A stretch of DNA of 64,000 bases from JAOAPG01 sp963791575 (GCA_963791575.1 CAWBSY010000004.1:1-64000); one strand, 5' to 3'; counted from the stretch's first letter, positions 54,045 through 64,000 are shown. Made by a program: numbers and translations. The notes: a model not told the origin generated them from the letters alone.

Positions 54045-54575
54045 ATGATTATTTATTTCTTGCGCCATGCAAATGCTGGAGAGCGTGTCGCGAATCCGAA
54101 GAAGGACGAAAAGCGTGCTCTGGACAAGGCCGGTATCGAGCAATGTGGAATTGTCGGACGCGCTCTGGCGGCACTGGATGTTCAAATCGATGTTCTGATC
54201 TCCAGCCCTTTGAAGCGCGCCGTGCAAACGGCTTCCTTGATCGGCAACGAGCTCAGCTACGAAGGAAAGTTGCACATGGAAGATGCTCTTCGTCCTGAAG
54301 GGTCCTTCGCAGCTTTCCGCAGCTTGCTGGAAAAATATGCCCGTTACGAATCCATTATGGTCGTGGGACACAATCCCAATCTCAGAGAATTCCTGGGAAG
54401 GATTATTAGCGAAGCAGGCTGCGAAGCGAATGTCGAATTGAAAAAGGGCGGAGTCGCCAAAGTTGAAACCGGACGCAATTCCGCAGGGTTAATGTGGTAT
54501 CTAACTCCCAAAGTTTTGCGCGAACTCTATACTGCCGCGGCCGAGAGTTCCCGTCCGAAGAGTTCCCGGAAATAA
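54045..54575 (+). CDS. sixA: Phosphohistidine phosphatase SixA-like
   Basis: The 176-residue protein begins MIIYFLRHANAGE, with the catalytic RHG-type motif (here RHA) of the histidine phosphatase superfamily. It also has SSPLKRAVQTASLIG and a second catalytic His in MVVGHNPNL. SixA removes phosphate from phosphohistidine in proteins such as HPt domains, and might act on the PPK or NPr-type phospho-His proteins here. It begins six bases after ppk. Its 3' end overlaps the convergent ppx gene by 49 bases. Confidence 0.85.
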   Translation: MIIYFLRHANAGERVANPKKDEKRALDKAGIEQCGIVGRALAALDVQIDVLISSPLKRAVQTASLIGNELSYEGKLHMEDALRPEGSFAAFRSLLEKYARYESIMVVGHNPNLREFLGRIISEAGCEANVELKKGGVAKVETGRNSAGLMWYLTPKVLRELYTAAAESSRPKSSRK

Positions 54576-56056
54576 TCCTTTTCCTTTTCAACGGCCCACA
54601 ACTCCAGGTCGACACTCGCCTTCGCTTTTGATTTGAGTGTGAGGCTCACCTCTCCATCGTGCACTTTTATCAGTGTAGATTTCACTGCGCCACTGCGCCC
54701 CAAGTCCAGAGCTCTGGCCAACCGCAACAATAATGAAGCCTTGCTTGCCGATTGCTGGTCCGCCGGAGGGAGCGCTGCCATTGGGCCGTCTCCGGGGACA
54801 GGTCGGGTTTTTCCCAGATAACGCGCGATCGCACCAATGATTCTTCGTTGTTGCGGCGTGAATCCCAGAATTTCCGAATGAGAAATGATGTAGTAAGTAT
54901 GCCTGTGCCGCCCATTGCGATTCACATAGTCACCCACCTCGTAAAGCATAGCCGCCGCCGATAGCCACTCCGCATACTCAGGCGGCAAGCGATGAACCGA
55001 CTTCAAGCCTGCGAAAAGCTGCATGGCTGACTCACGTACCTGAAGCGCATGCTTCATATCGACGCGGTAATGTTCCACTGCGTTGCGGATTGAGTCCCAT
55101 CGTTCCGATTCAATCCGTTTTCCTGATCGCGTACCACCGTCGTAGTCGGCGGCCATCTGCGCGAGCAATCCATCTCGCAAACCGAGCGGCGAATATCGAA
55201 AACCTTGAAGTTGGCACTTGTCGAGAATCTCTGCATAGACGGCCGCGCCTGCGACCACAATCTCCGCTCTTCGTGGCCCGACGCCAGAAAGCTTTTTACG
55301 TTCTGCGAGAGGCAGACTCGCCAGCAGTTTCGCGATGCGTTGCATTTGCACTCGCGAAACCGTGTTCGCCCGCGCACCCTTCGTCTTGTACAAACCATGA
55401 GCAATCCCGGCCAAAGACTCTGCCGTGCCAGAAGTTGCAATCACAACGGTTGGATTCGCCCGAGTAATTCGATCGGTAATGCGCCGAATCTCGCGAGTGA
55501 TGAACCCCTCCATCTGCCGCATCTCAGATTTGCGAGGAGGGTCATGATGCAGAAACTCGTTCGTTAAACGAACCGCGCCCAGCGGAAGACTCACTGTCGC
55601 TCGGATATGCCCCTTCACCGAAACCGTCAGCTCGCAACTGCCGCCGCCCAAGTCCATCATCAGCACGGGTGTATTGGTTACCCGCAAGCTCGATATCAGG
55701 CCTAGGTGAATCAGCCGTGCTTCTTCGAGGCCCGAGATTATTTCAACCTTCCACCCTGTCGTAGAGCGCACCCACTCCAGGAAAGCGCGCGAGTTGCGAG
55801 CATCGCGCAGAGCACTGGTTGCCACTACACGAACCGAATCCGCTCCTTCGTCTTGCACCGCGCGATGAAAGCGTCGCAATACCTTAACCGTATTGGCAAT
55901 GGCCTCTGGAGAAAGAAAGCCGTCGCGAAATACAGATTCACCCAGACGTGTGACCTCGCGGTCTTCGTGAATCTGCTGGAGTTTGGGGCCGACGAGTCGG
56001 GCGATTTTCAAACGAACAGAGTTGGATCCGATATCGACAGCGGCAAAGGTCGGCAT
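54527..56056 (-). CDS. ppx: Exopolyphosphatase / Ppx-GppA family
   Basis: The 509-residue protein starts MPTFAAVDIGSNSVRLKIA, the ASKHA-fold phosphate 1 loop. It continues with TSALRDARNSRAF, SGLEEARLIHLGL, LMMDLGGGSCEL (phosphate 2) and ATSGTAESLAGIA, then a C-terminal HD-like helical domain (MKHALQVRESAMQLFAGL). It would hydrolyse polyphosphate from the end or pppGpp. It faces ppk/sixA, with a 49-base 3' overlap, and lies 159 bases from the CHAD gene. Confidence 0.88.
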   Translation of the reverse strand: MPTFAAVDIGSNSVRLKIARLVGPKLQQIHEDREVTRLGESVFRDGFLSPEAIANTVKVLRRFHRAVQDEGADSVRVVATSALRDARNSRAFLEWVRSTTGWKVEIISGLEEARLIHLGLISSLRVTNTPVLMMDLGGGSCELTVSVKGHIRATVSLPLGAVRLTNEFLHHDPPRKSEMRQMEGFITREIRRITDRITRANPTVVIATSGTAESLAGIAHGLYKTKGARANTVSRVQMQRIAKLLASLPLAERKKLSGVGPRRAEIVVAGAAVYAEILDKCQLQGFRYSPLGLRDGLLAQMAADYDGGTRSGKRIESERWDSIRNAVEHYRVDMKHALQVRESAMQLFAGLKSVHRLPPEYAEWLSAAAMLYEVGDYVNRNGRHRHTYYIISHSEILGFTPQQRRIIGAIARYLGKTRPVPGDGPMAALPPADQQSASKASLLLRLARALDLGRSGAVKSTLIKVHDGEVSLTLKSKAKASVDLELWAVEKEKDYFRELFGRELSAAAV

Positions 56057-56215
56057 GGCAGAAGAAAAATAGTGTACAGCCTCGGAAACGAATTGTGGGA
56101 TTTCAGGGCCGAAGCGAGAAGTAAGTCGGATGCTTTAGCAGATTTTGGGTTTGGTTGTGCTTGATTAGAAAATTAGAAGAAGTGAACCTAGAAACCTTCA
56201 TAAGGAGATGAACAA

Positions 56216-57067
56216 CTAAGCTGCGGCTGCTTTTGCGTTCACCTGTCCCGGTTGCTTCTTGGCCCCTTTGCGTTGGACCGGCACCAACCCTATCTTTTCA
56301 TTCGCCAGCAGAGTTTTTGTTTCCGCAACAACGTCGATCCCTTGACGGAATTTCGCTCGAGTGAGATTTCGCATGGCTGCGACGAGCGCGGAACTCTTGA
56401 CTCCACCGAATAGCTTTTCCGCCCGCTCGGTTAGCGTTAACCAATCATGCCAGTCACCGATCACATCCTGCATGCGCTTGAGTTGCTCAATAACCCGCTC
56501 GGCTTCAGGATCTTTCTGCGCCATTTCCGCCAGATAACGAGATTGCTTTCCCGTGATCCGATACTGATGAAGCTTTGCTGCCGATAGAGGAGCACGATCT
56601 TGACCCAATTGCGCAAATTCCTGGAGGGCAGCAGTCAATGGCTCCATCCCTTCCGGAATCTCAATCTGTCGCGCAGCTCGCTTGATCCTTTGCTTGAGGT
56701 CGCGCACTGTCTCTTTGTCCAGACTCTTGCTGAGTTTCTTCTCCCGCTCCTCCCGTTCCGAGCAGAGATTCCGCAGCAGCTGGTTTTTCTGTCCAGACTG
56801 GGCGATCTTCAAACCTCGCAGCGAGGCCGTTTGCACATCGAGATCACGAACTTTCCCAGCCTTCTTCCGCAGCTTCGAGAGAACTTTGACGAGCTTCTTC
56901 GTACCATTGGCACAATCAGGCACAAGCCGCTCGAGAACAGTTTCTACCCTGCGGCAGTTCGTCCGGAATTTATGAACGTTGTCGGCGGAAGGTTTTCGTG
57001 CCGCCTTAGTTAGCTGGCGATTCAACTTCTGAAAAACATCCTGGCATTGCTGTTGATCTATCGGCAT
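56216..57067 (-). CDS. CHAD-domain protein, polyphosphate-associated
   Basis: The 283-residue protein is one CHAD domain of helical hairpins rich in Lys and Arg: VHKFRTNCRRVETVLERL, KLRKKAGKVRDLDVQTASL, LHQYRITGKQSRYLAEMA, MQDVIGDWHDWLTL. CHAD domains bind polyphosphate through conserved basic residues and are often found with Ppk/Ppx genes. I start it at ATG 57067 (MPIDQQQC), where homology begins; the open frame upstream to 57223 has no CHAD sequence and would overlap pstC. The C-terminus is a Lys/Ala-rich tail. Confidence 0.85.
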   Translation of the reverse strand: MPIDQQQCQDVFQKLNRQLTKAARKPSADNVHKFRTNCRRVETVLERLVPDCANGTKKLVKVLSKLRKKAGKVRDLDVQTASLRGLKIAQSGQKNQLLRNLCSEREEREKKLSKSLDKETVRDLKQRIKRAARQIEIPEGMEPLTAALQEFAQLGQDRAPLSAAKLHQYRITGKQSRYLAEMAQKDPEAERVIEQLKRMQDVIGDWHDWLTLTERAEKLFGGVKSSALVAAMRNLTRAKFRQGIDVVAETKTLLANEKIGLVPVQRKGAKKQPGQVNAKAAAA

Positions 57068-57215
57068 AATCCAGTCAAAGACAAAGAAGCTACAACGACT
57101 TTCTAGAAAATGCAATGAAGGAATCGCTAAAAGCCCGGCACTACTCGCCATGGAGCTTCGAGCTACTGCTTTGATTTTAACATCGTTGTAACACAAATCT
57201 GGTAGTTTGCCATAG

Positions 57216-58250
57216 ATGGCCAATCAAGCTCTAGGAGCGCCACGATTGCCTGGACCGCAACCGGTTGCTAAATCAGAAGTTGCGCTTTCTTTAGAAGCTA
57301 ATGCCACGCCGCTTAAGGACTCCAAATACAGTGCCTTTGGCGACCAGATTTTCACCTGGGCCATGCTTGCGTGTGGGCTTTGCGTCCTTGCTCTGGTGGG
57401 TCTGATTATCTACGAGCTTGTCACTAAATCCAGTAACTCCTGGCACGCCTTCGGAATGAATTTTTTCTTTCGAAGCGAATGGGATCCGGTCAATGAGCAA
57501 TTCGGCGCCCTGCCTTTCGTCTATGGAACTCTGGTCTCTTCGTTACTGGCTCTAGTCATCGCCGTACCTTTAGCGATCGGCGTCGCCGTCTTCATCACTG
57601 AAATGTCTCCCGGATGGTTGCGCGGTCCCCTAGCTTTCACGACGGAACTTTTGGCCGCGATCCCCAGCGTGATCTATGGTCTGTGGGCGATTTTCGTTCT
57701 CGTTCCTTTATTGCGTGAATACGTCGAACCTTTCCTGGCACGCTACTTTGGCTGGACAGGGCTCTTCCAGGGACCTGCTTATGGAATTGGAATGCTTGCC
57801 GCCGGCATCATCTTGGCCATCATGGTCGTTCCTATTGTTTCATCCATCACTCGAGAAGTTATGACTGCTGTCCCGCGGCAGCAAAGGGAAGCCGTTCTTG
57901 CGCTTGGCGCCACACGGTGGGAAATGATTCGCACCGGTGTGCTGCGCAATGCCCGCGCTGGCATTATGGGTGGCATCATCCTTGGCTTGGGCCGTGCGCT
58001 GGGCGAAACCATGGCCGTCACCATGGTGATCGGCAATCGCCCGGAGATTGCGAAATCGCTCTTCGCGCCCGGCTACACCATGGCCAGCGTGATTGCCAAC
58101 GAATTCAGCGAAGCCACCAGCGATCGTTATCTAAGCGCACTTGTGGAAGTAGGGTTAGCCCTTTTCATCGTTACGATCATCGTGAACATGCTGGCTCAAA
58201 TTCTGGTCTGGACGGTCACCCGCGGTACTCCAGCGAGGGCCAATGTCTAG
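57216..58250 (+). CDS. pstC: Phosphate ABC transporter permease PstC
   Basis: The 344-residue protein has six membrane helices after a cytosolic N-terminus. It includes IFTWAMLACGLCVLALVGLIIYEL, GTLVSSLLALVIAVPLAIGVAVF, LLAAIPSVIYGLWAIFVLVP and the EAA-like loop REAVLALGATRWEMIRTGVL. The start codon overlaps the CHAD gene's promoter region by design of a divergent pair. A single TTGTAAC half-site lies near 57186; no full PHO box is seen. The stop overlaps pstA by eight bases. Confidence 0.9.
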   Translation: MANQALGAPRLPGPQPVAKSEVALSLEANATPLKDSKYSAFGDQIFTWAMLACGLCVLALVGLIIYELVTKSSNSWHAFGMNFFFRSEWDPVNEQFGALPFVYGTLVSSLLALVIAVPLAIGVAVFITEMSPGWLRGPLAFTTELLAAIPSVIYGLWAIFVLVPLLREYVEPFLARYFGWTGLFQGPAYGIGMLAAGIILAIMVVPIVSSITREVMTAVPRQQREAVLALGATRWEMIRTGVLRNARAGIMGGIILGLGRALGETMAVTMVIGNRPEIAKSLFAPGYTMASVIANEFSEATSDRYLSALVEVGLALFIVTIIVNMLAQILVWTVTRGTPARANV

Positions 58251-59127
58251 CGCTGCTCAAGTTCCCGAGTTTACCGCTCCGCAGATCAGTCTATGGAGGC
58301 GCGGCGTAAACAACTTGGTTACGGCTTTGGCCATTACAGCCGTGATTCTGGTGTTGGTTCCGCTGATCGCAGTGTTTGGTTATCTCGTTTACAAGGGGAT
58401 TGGCTCGATCAATTGGGCTTTCCTGACCCAAACTCCGAAGCCGCCGGGTGAAGTCGGTGGAGGTATGGCGAACGCCATCGCCGGTTCAGCCTTGATTCTC
58501 GCGATCGGCAGCGTGGTGGGTGTTCCCATCGGAATTGGCGCTGGAATTTATCTCGCGGAGTTTGGACGAAACCGCCTCGGCAATTTGATTCGTTTCACCT
58601 CGGACGTGCTCAACGGCGTTCCTTCCATCATCGTTGGTATTGTTGCTTACGGACTGGTTGTTCTCTCGCAAGGACACTTTTCCGCTCTCGCTGGCGGAGC
58701 AGCCCTGGCAATCATGATGATTCCCACGATAACTCGCACCACGGAAGAAATGCTTCTTCTGGTGCCGAATGCGGTCCGTGAGGCAGCCTATGGTTTGGGA
58801 GTCTCCAAGTGGCGTACCACCCTCTCGATCACACTGCGCACAGCGACATCCGGCGTAATCACCGGAGTAATGTTAGCCTTCGCCCGTGTGGCCGGTGAAA
58901 CCGCTCCGCTGCTGTTCACTGCATTTGGTAACCAATATTGGAATTGGAAAATCAGTCAGCCGACTGCGGCATTGCCGCTGCAAATTTTTACTTATGCTAT
59001 TTCGCCGTATGATGAGTGGCATAAGCAGGCGTGGGCGGGAGCTCTCATTTTGATAGTGCTCATCGTATTATCTGTGAGCGCGGTTCGGTTCGTGGCCGGG
59101 CGGGGAATGCTCAAGGGAGCTTCATAG
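58243..59127 (+). CDS. pstA: Phosphate ABC transporter permease PstA
   Basis: The 294-residue protein has six helices, with LNGVPSIIVGIVAYGLVVLS and the cytosolic loop VREAAYGLGVSKWRTTLSITLRTATSGVITGV. It pairs with PstC to form the phosphate channel. The start overlaps pstC by eight bases (ATGTCTAG) and the stop is one base from pstB, so the three are coupled. Confidence 0.9.
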   Translation: MSSAAQVPEFTAPQISLWRRGVNNLVTALAITAVILVLVPLIAVFGYLVYKGIGSINWAFLTQTPKPPGEVGGGMANAIAGSALILAIGSVVGVPIGIGAGIYLAEFGRNRLGNLIRFTSDVLNGVPSIIVGIVAYGLVVLSQGHFSALAGGAALAIMMIPTITRTTEEMLLLVPNAVREAAYGLGVSKWRTTLSITLRTATSGVITGVMLAFARVAGETAPLLFTAFGNQYWNWKISQPTAALPLQIFTYAISPYDEWHKQAWAGALILIVLIVLSVSAVRFVAGRGMLKGAS

Positions 59128-59128
59128 C

Positions 59129-59886
<758 letters not shown>

Positions 59887-59887
<1 letters not shown>

Positions 59888-60585
59888 TGCGCAGCCGCTT
59901 CCAGCAAGGACTCGACGAACTCCGTGCACGTTTGCTTCGCATGGGCGGACTGGCAGAGCAAGCGGTCGACCGCGCATGCCAGGCCTATATCGACAGTGAT
60001 TTGACTCGCTGTCACCTCGTGCTCGAGGGCGAGACCCTGATCAATGCAACCGAGCGCGAAATTGACGAACTCGCATTCGATCTTCTGGCCATGCAACAAC
60101 CGATGGCGGTCGATCTGCGTTTCATTCTTGCTGTTACCAAAATCAACTCTGACCTCGAACGTGTCGGAGACCAGGCCGTCAATATCGCCGAGCGCGTCAT
60201 GGATATGGTCGAGCTTCCCAAGGTCGATCTTCCTATCGATATCCCGCGCATGGCCGCTGCCGTGGCAGCCATGGTTAAGCGTTCGCTCGAATCTTTCATT
60301 GAAGGCAAAGCCGAACTTGCATTGGCCGTCCTCGAAATGGACAACGTGGTAGATCGCATGAAAGACGAAGCGTTCATCACCTTGGTCAAGACTATGAACG
60401 AGCATCCCGAAAGCACCCGCCAAGCCTTGGATGCCCTGCTGGTAGCCCGTAACCTGGAACGTGTCGCCGATCATGCGACCAACATCGCTGAAGATGTGAT
60501 CTTCTGGGTTCGCGGAGCCGATGTTCGGCATAATGCTGGGAAAGACTTAACTCCACCACATCAAGAAGTTAGCGACATCCGGTAA
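59887..60585 (+). CDS. phoU: Phosphate signalling regulator PhoU
   Basis: The 232-residue protein has two three-helix PhoU repeats, each with the metal-binding ExxxD pattern (LERVGDQAVNIAERV and LERVADHATNIAEDV). It links PstB activity to the PhoR/PhoB sensor and limits phosphate uptake and polyphosphate accumulation. It overlaps pstB by one base, so it is the last gene of the pstCAB-phoU unit. Confidence 0.92.
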
Positions 60586-60644
60586 ATCTTTACTTAACCA
60601 TATTTCCTTTCTATCTTTAACGCTATTTCTGTGAGAGTCGTTGA

Positions 60645-61058
60645 ATGAAACAGGTCGCGTGCCTATTGCTGCTTGGCGTCTCACTGTTTGCTCAAACTCA
60701 AATCCAACTGCCCACCAGCAAGCAACTTGTGACTCCTTCGCCAGGGCACATCGGTCCTCTCAATGGATTCGCGGCAAACATTGCTCTCAGCCCTGACGGA
60801 CACTACGCCGCGCTCTTGAATGACGGCTATGGCGCGCAAGCCAATCAAGCTCACCAATCCATCATCATCATTGACCTGAAGACGAATAAACTTTCCGACT
60901 TTCCGGAACAGCGTCTCGGGGAAGACGCCCACCAAAGCTATTTTCTCGGATTGGCTTTCAGTTCCGACGGGAATCATCTTTATGCGTCAATGGGTTCCGT
61001 CACCGATCCTACCGGTGAAAAGTCAGGCGACACCGGAAACGGACATTGCCGTCTATAG
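60645..61058 (+). CDS. YVTN-repeat/phosphoesterase protein, 5' part (frameshifted)
   Basis: This frame has a signal peptide (VACLLLLGVSLFAQ) and the first beta-propeller blades (LNGFAANIALSPDGHYAALLND, YFLGLAFSSDGNHLYASMGS), then stops at 61058 after GDTGNG. The continuation IAVYSFRAGKVTWERFIKIAPQ is in the +1 frame and VAQGKKIAYGGNK in the third, which leads into the next entry. The extra bases are near 61041-61044 and 61111-61114. Confidence 0.8.
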   Translation: MKQVACLLLLGVSLFAQTQIQLPTSKQLVTPSPGHIGPLNGFAANIALSPDGHYAALLNDGYGAQANQAHQSIIIIDLKTNKLSDFPEQRLGEDAHQSYFLGLAFSSDGNHLYASMGSVTDPTGEKSGDTGNGHCRL

Positions 61059-63448
61059 CTTCCGTGCAGGAAAAGTTACATGGGAACGATTTATCAAAAT
61101 TGCGCCACAGGCGAGTTGCGCAAGGCAAGAAGATCGCCTATGGAGGCAATAAAACCAAGCTTGGTACAGCGATTCCTTATCCCGCTGGTTTTGCTGTAGT
61201 TCCTGCACAAGGCGCGCCCGACAAATTGCTGGTTGCCAACAATCTTTCCGACAACGTAGTTCTTCTCAATAGCGAAAACGGGCAAGTTCTAAAGCAATTC
61301 GACCTCAGCACACACGATATGATTCCGTCGTCGTTCCCATATACATGCGTGACTACGCGTGACGGACAACGGGCATGGTGCAGTTTGTGGAATTTGTCTC
61401 GAGTCGCTGAACTCGATCTAGAGAAGGGAACCGTAGCCCGATGGATTCCATTGCTCGAGCCGAAAGATCCCGTTGCGCCTGGTTCGCATCCGACGGCGCT
61501 CTTGCTCAGTCCCGATGAAAGACTACTCTATGTCGCGCTTTCGAATGCGGATAGAGTCGCGGTGATAGCGACCAGTAATGGAGAAGTGCTCGATCAACTC
61601 GACACCACGCTTCACGGTCAAAAGTTTGCCGGCACATCCCCAAGTGCATTGGCACAATCTTCAGATGGCAAGCGCCTGTTTGTAGCTGATTCTTCCTTGA
61701 ATGCGGTAGCTGTTTTCGATGTCTCAAAATTGACTGGAAAAGTTGACAAAGGACCCACACCCTCCGAATCCCTCGGCTTCATTCCCACCGATTGGTACCC
61801 CAGCGCTTTGGCAACAGTCGGAGACGATCTCCTGATCGCGACAGCTAAAGGCCAGGGCACAGGCCCCAATAATGGGAACAACCAAGTCCCAGGTAGATAT
61901 CACGACAAACATCCCTACATTCCCTCTCTGCTCTACGGTTCAATCTCTCGCCTAAATTTCCGCACTGCTGAAAAAGATCTGCCCGAACTCACACGCAAGG
62001 TGGAAGAAAGCAATCTGCTGCTTGCTGATCCAGGTCACATTGAATTCCGCCAAGGATCAAATCCCATTCACCACGTGATCTATATCCTCAAAGAAAATCG
62101 CACTTACGATCAAGTCTTTGGCGACTTAAAAGTGGGTGATAAGAAAATAGGTAACGGCGATTCATCCCTCACTATGTATGGCGCCGACGTCACTCCCAAC
62201 CAGCACAAGCTAGCGCTGCAATTCGGAGTGCTCGACAACTTCTACGACAGCGGAGAAGTCTCCGGAGACGGCCACGATTGGTCGACCGCCGCCATTACAT
62301 CCGACTACAACGAAAAGACATGGCAAATCGTTTACCGGGGAAAGGAGCGTACCTACGATTACGGTGGCACAGTCGCCGACGAACTGCCACTCGAACACGG
62401 CGTCCCCGACATAGACGATCCCTCTACCGGATTCATTTGGGACAACCTCGCCCGCAACGGTCTGACCTATCGCGACTACGGAGAATTCATCGGTACCATT
62501 TGGTGCAAAGCCGTCAACAAAGGCGGTTCCCCAAAACAAGGACCACCCTCGCCGCTCACAGCGGATTGCCGCCTGCCAACAATAAACAAAGGCCAGCCGC
62601 TGCCGGCAAATGTTGGCGAACCACATGGATCACCAAGCCCCTGGCCGTGGCCGGTTCCCATGATGAATCACGACGTGGCCACGAAAGCCGTGCTGCGCAA
62701 TCACTTCGATCCGAAGTTTCCCGACTTCAACACCGAATACCCTGATCAGCTCCGCGCGGACGAGTTCCTCAACGAATTCAACGGATTTGTGCGCGGGCAC
62801 AACGAAGGAAAGCAAGACGAGCTCCCAGCCTTCACCTTGCTCTATCTTCCCGACGATCATACTCATGGAACAACGGCAGGCAAGCCCCGCCCGACTGCTT
62901 CGGTAGCCGACAATGATTTAGCCGTGGGTCGTGTAGTTGAAGCGGTTTCGCACAGCCCTTACTGGAACGACACCGCAATCTTCATCGTGGAAGACGACGC
63001 ACAAGACGGAGCCGATCACGTCGATGCGCATCGTTCGACAGCGCTGGTCATCAGCAAATATTCTCCGGGCTCCGCCGATCATCCGTTTGTGGATAGCCGT
63101 TTCTATACAACTGTGAACATGATGCACACCATGGAAAGCGTTCTCGGTCTTCCTCCGATGAATCAGAACGATGGCTACGCGCCGGTCATGGCCACCTTGT
63201 TCTCTGGCGCGGGAGATCAACCGGCATTCAGCGCCGACTGGAGCAATCGCGACAATCTCTTGATCTATCAAGTGAATCCGCCGCGCGGACAAGGCGCGGA
63301 AGCTTCCGCCAAGATGGACTTCACTCGTCCGGATGCTAATAATCCCGCCGTACTCAATGCAATTTTGTGGCGCGATCGTAAAGGAAACGCGCCGACTCCG
63401 AAACCGCAGCACTCGGTTCTGCCCGGCGTAAAACGTGATCTCGATTGA
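61046..63448 (+). CDS. YVTN-repeat/phosphoesterase protein, 3' part (frameshifted)
   Basis: The coding content starts near 61115 (VAQGKKIAYGG). It has YVTN-type propeller blades (LLVANNLSDNVVLLNSENG, RLFVADSSLNAVAVFDVSKL) up to about residue 330. A PF04185-type phosphoesterase domain follows, with HHVIYILKENRTYDQVFGDL, YDSGEVSGDGHDW, LPDDHTHGTT, DNDLAVGRVVEAVS and FIVEDDAQDGADHVDAHRS. With the preceding part the protein would be about 930 residues and exported. Such fusions are frequent in Acidobacteriota. Its place after phoU suggests phosphate release from organic phosphates, but no PHO box is seen. Confidence 0.8.
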   Translation: MPSIASVQEKLHGNDLSKLRHRRVAQGKKIAYGGNKTKLGTAIPYPAGFAVVPAQGAPDKLLVANNLSDNVVLLNSENGQVLKQFDLSTHDMIPSSFPYTCVTTRDGQRAWCSLWNLSRVAELDLEKGTVARWIPLLEPKDPVAPGSHPTALLLSPDERLLYVALSNADRVAVIATSNGEVLDQLDTTLHGQKFAGTSPSALAQSSDGKRLFVADSSLNAVAVFDVSKLTGKVDKGPTPSESLGFIPTDWYPSALATVGDDLLIATAKGQGTGPNNGNNQVPGRYHDKHPYIPSLLYGSISRLNFRTAEKDLPELTRKVEESNLLLADPGHIEFRQGSNPIHHVIYILKENRTYDQVFGDLKVGDKKIGNGDSSLTMYGADVTPNQHKLALQFGVLDNFYDSGEVSGDGHDWSTAAITSDYNEKTWQIVYRGKERTYDYGGTVADELPLEHGVPDIDDPSTGFIWDNLARNGLTYRDYGEFIGTIWCKAVNKGGSPKQGPPSPLTADCRLPTINKGQPLPANVGEPHGSPSPWPWPVPMMNHDVATKAVLRNHFDPKFPDFNTEYPDQLRADEFLNEFNGFVRGHNEGKQDELPAFTLLYLPDDHTHGTTAGKPRPTASVADNDLAVGRVVEAVSHSPYWNDTAIFIVEDDAQDGADHVDAHRSTALVISKYSPGSADHPFVDSRFYTTVNMMHTMESVLGLPPMNQNDGYAPVMATLFSGAGDQPAFSADWSNRDNLLIYQVNPPRGQGAEASAKMDFTRPDANNPAVLNAILWRDRKGNAPTPKPQHSVLPGVKRDLD

Positions 63449-63864
63449 TCAGTGATCGAGTAAGCACTTCGGCGAGTGTGTGCGACCAATGCTGCAAACA
63501 AGGTGTTGCTTGTCGATACGATGACCAATAGGCAAAATATTGCGGCTTTGGCGCTGTTTTCCGTATTTCGTAACAAGCTCTTGCTTCTGTGAAATATTTG
63601 CAAGACTCACAAGTAAGATGCGGAGCAGTTCCGGGCGTGGTGTCCTTAGGTCCGCACCTCAACCCCTCTGAGGAGCGGCGTCAAGCCGGGGGAGACCGGA
63701 GACGCGCCCGGAAACAAATATTAGTTTTGCTAAATGGTACAGCCCTGCTATTTTCCAAGTTGCCGAGAGCAACGTAAAAAGGGCCGAGTCCCTTCGTAAT
63801 CTATTCCAAATGAACATATTGAAAGATAATCACAGCTTAGCTACTGCTAACGTTGAGATGTGGA
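63449..63864. other. Intergenic region with a GC-rich hairpin
   Basis: No gene is visible in these 416 bases. A nested stem lies at 63678-63705 (GCGTC with GACGC, enclosing CCGG with CCGG), in a GC-rich stretch unlike its A-T-rich surroundings. It could be a leader or regulatory RNA of the gene at 63865, but no known riboswitch consensus was recognised. Confidence 0.35.
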
Positions 63865-64000
63865 ATGATCGCGATCGAAAAATACACTCCAGACACAATC
63901 GAGCAAGAACCTATTGCTGGCAAAATTGATCCCTGGCATGCCTTGCAGGAAGAGGGCGCGATCGAGCGCGCATTAAACGACTTGCTTGGCTACTTGGAGG
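63865..64000 (+). CDS. Partial coding sequence at the right edge
   Basis: The 45 visible residues read MIAIEKYTPDTIEQEPIAGK, then a possible amphipathic helix (WHALQEEGAIERALNDLLGYLE). The frame runs off the window. I recognise no family. The alternative ATG at 63858 leads to a frame that closes quickly, so 63865 is the better start. Confidence 0.5.
   Translation, partial: MIAIEKYTPDTIEQEPIAGKIDPWHALQEEGAIERALNDLLGYLE

Noticed and set aside
57186..57192. PHO box before pstC
   Set aside because: Only one TTGTAAC half-site is found; the second repeat at the right spacing is missing.
57068..57223. N-terminal extension of the CHAD protein
   Set aside because: No CHAD sequence lies there and it would overlap the start of pstC.
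63678..63705. Known riboswitch upstream of the right-edge gene
   Set aside because: The conserved loops of the TPP, FMN, cobalamin, SAM, glycine, ZTP and c-di-GMP classes are not recognisable.

Overview
The window looks like a chromosomal segment of an Acidobacteriota bacterium, probably class Terriglobia. The G+C content is mid-range and genes are tightly packed. The gene content fits that group: many PAS/NarX-type histidine kinases, MEDS-domain sensors, a kumamolisin-type S53 protease, a serine/threonine kinase fused to a BNR propeller, DUF3467, a TonB-receptor C-terminus ending in a PRQIQ-like motif, a YVTN/phosphoesterase, and a Pst/polyphosphate cluster. This placement is inference from family content, because no rRNA gene is present. 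I see no phage, insertion sequence, transposase, integrase or CRISPR array.

Layout. 1-8.3 kb is a sensory region of GAF/PAS/MEDS histidine kinases, response regulators and MEDS proteins around a tRNA-Asp. A 104-bp direct repeat and a hybrid tRNA 3' remnant bracket part of it. 8.3-14.2 kb holds a gutted cupin gene and a reverse-strand asnB / ArnT-like glycosyltransferase / MacB-like permease operon. 14.5-19.2 kb has two HTH-only LuxR-type proteins, a 54-residue membrane peptide, an OmpR/PhoB-type two-component system and an anchored envelope protein. Three CTTAAT-N5-CTTAAT-type boxes lie in the promoter regions here. 19.3-24.6 kb carries an outer-membrane barrel, a permease/TonB-receptor fusion remnant, the kinase-BNR gene with a MoaD/ThiS gene, and a cytochrome c/copper-monooxygenase-like protein. 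24.6-31.3 kb has a MocR regulator divergent from exported DUF1579-like, NIPSNAP, SAM-hydrolase-family and cupin proteins. 31.4-39.4 kb mixes membrane proteins, two more histidine kinases and an ABC-2 exporter. 39.6-46.1 kb encodes exported proteins (S53 protease, Kelch protein and four small secreted proteins) separated by clear hairpin terminators. 46.4-49 kb has serB and a glutaryl-CoA-dehydrogenase-like gene. 49-63.4 kb is a phosphate and polyphosphate region: pstS with a PHO box, ppk, sixA, ppx, a CHAD gene, pstCAB-phoU and a phosphoesterase.

How the genes work together. The clearest functional unit is the phosphate region, where uptake (PstSCAB), its regulator (PhoU), polyphosphate synthesis (Ppk), breakdown (Ppx), a probable polyphosphate-binding protein (CHAD), a histidine-phosphate phosphatase (SixA) and a phosphoesterase lie within about 13 kb. 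A second unit is the two-component system at 15.8-17.9 kb, whose predicted boxes precede a small membrane peptide, a small regulator and its own gene.

Caveat on sequence quality. Several conserved genes (ppk, serB, the YVTN/phosphoesterase, three histidine kinases and at least two exported-protein genes) are interrupted by one- or two-base indels, often in short homopolymers. Many could be base-calling errors rather than biology, so the frameshifted entries should be read with that in mind.
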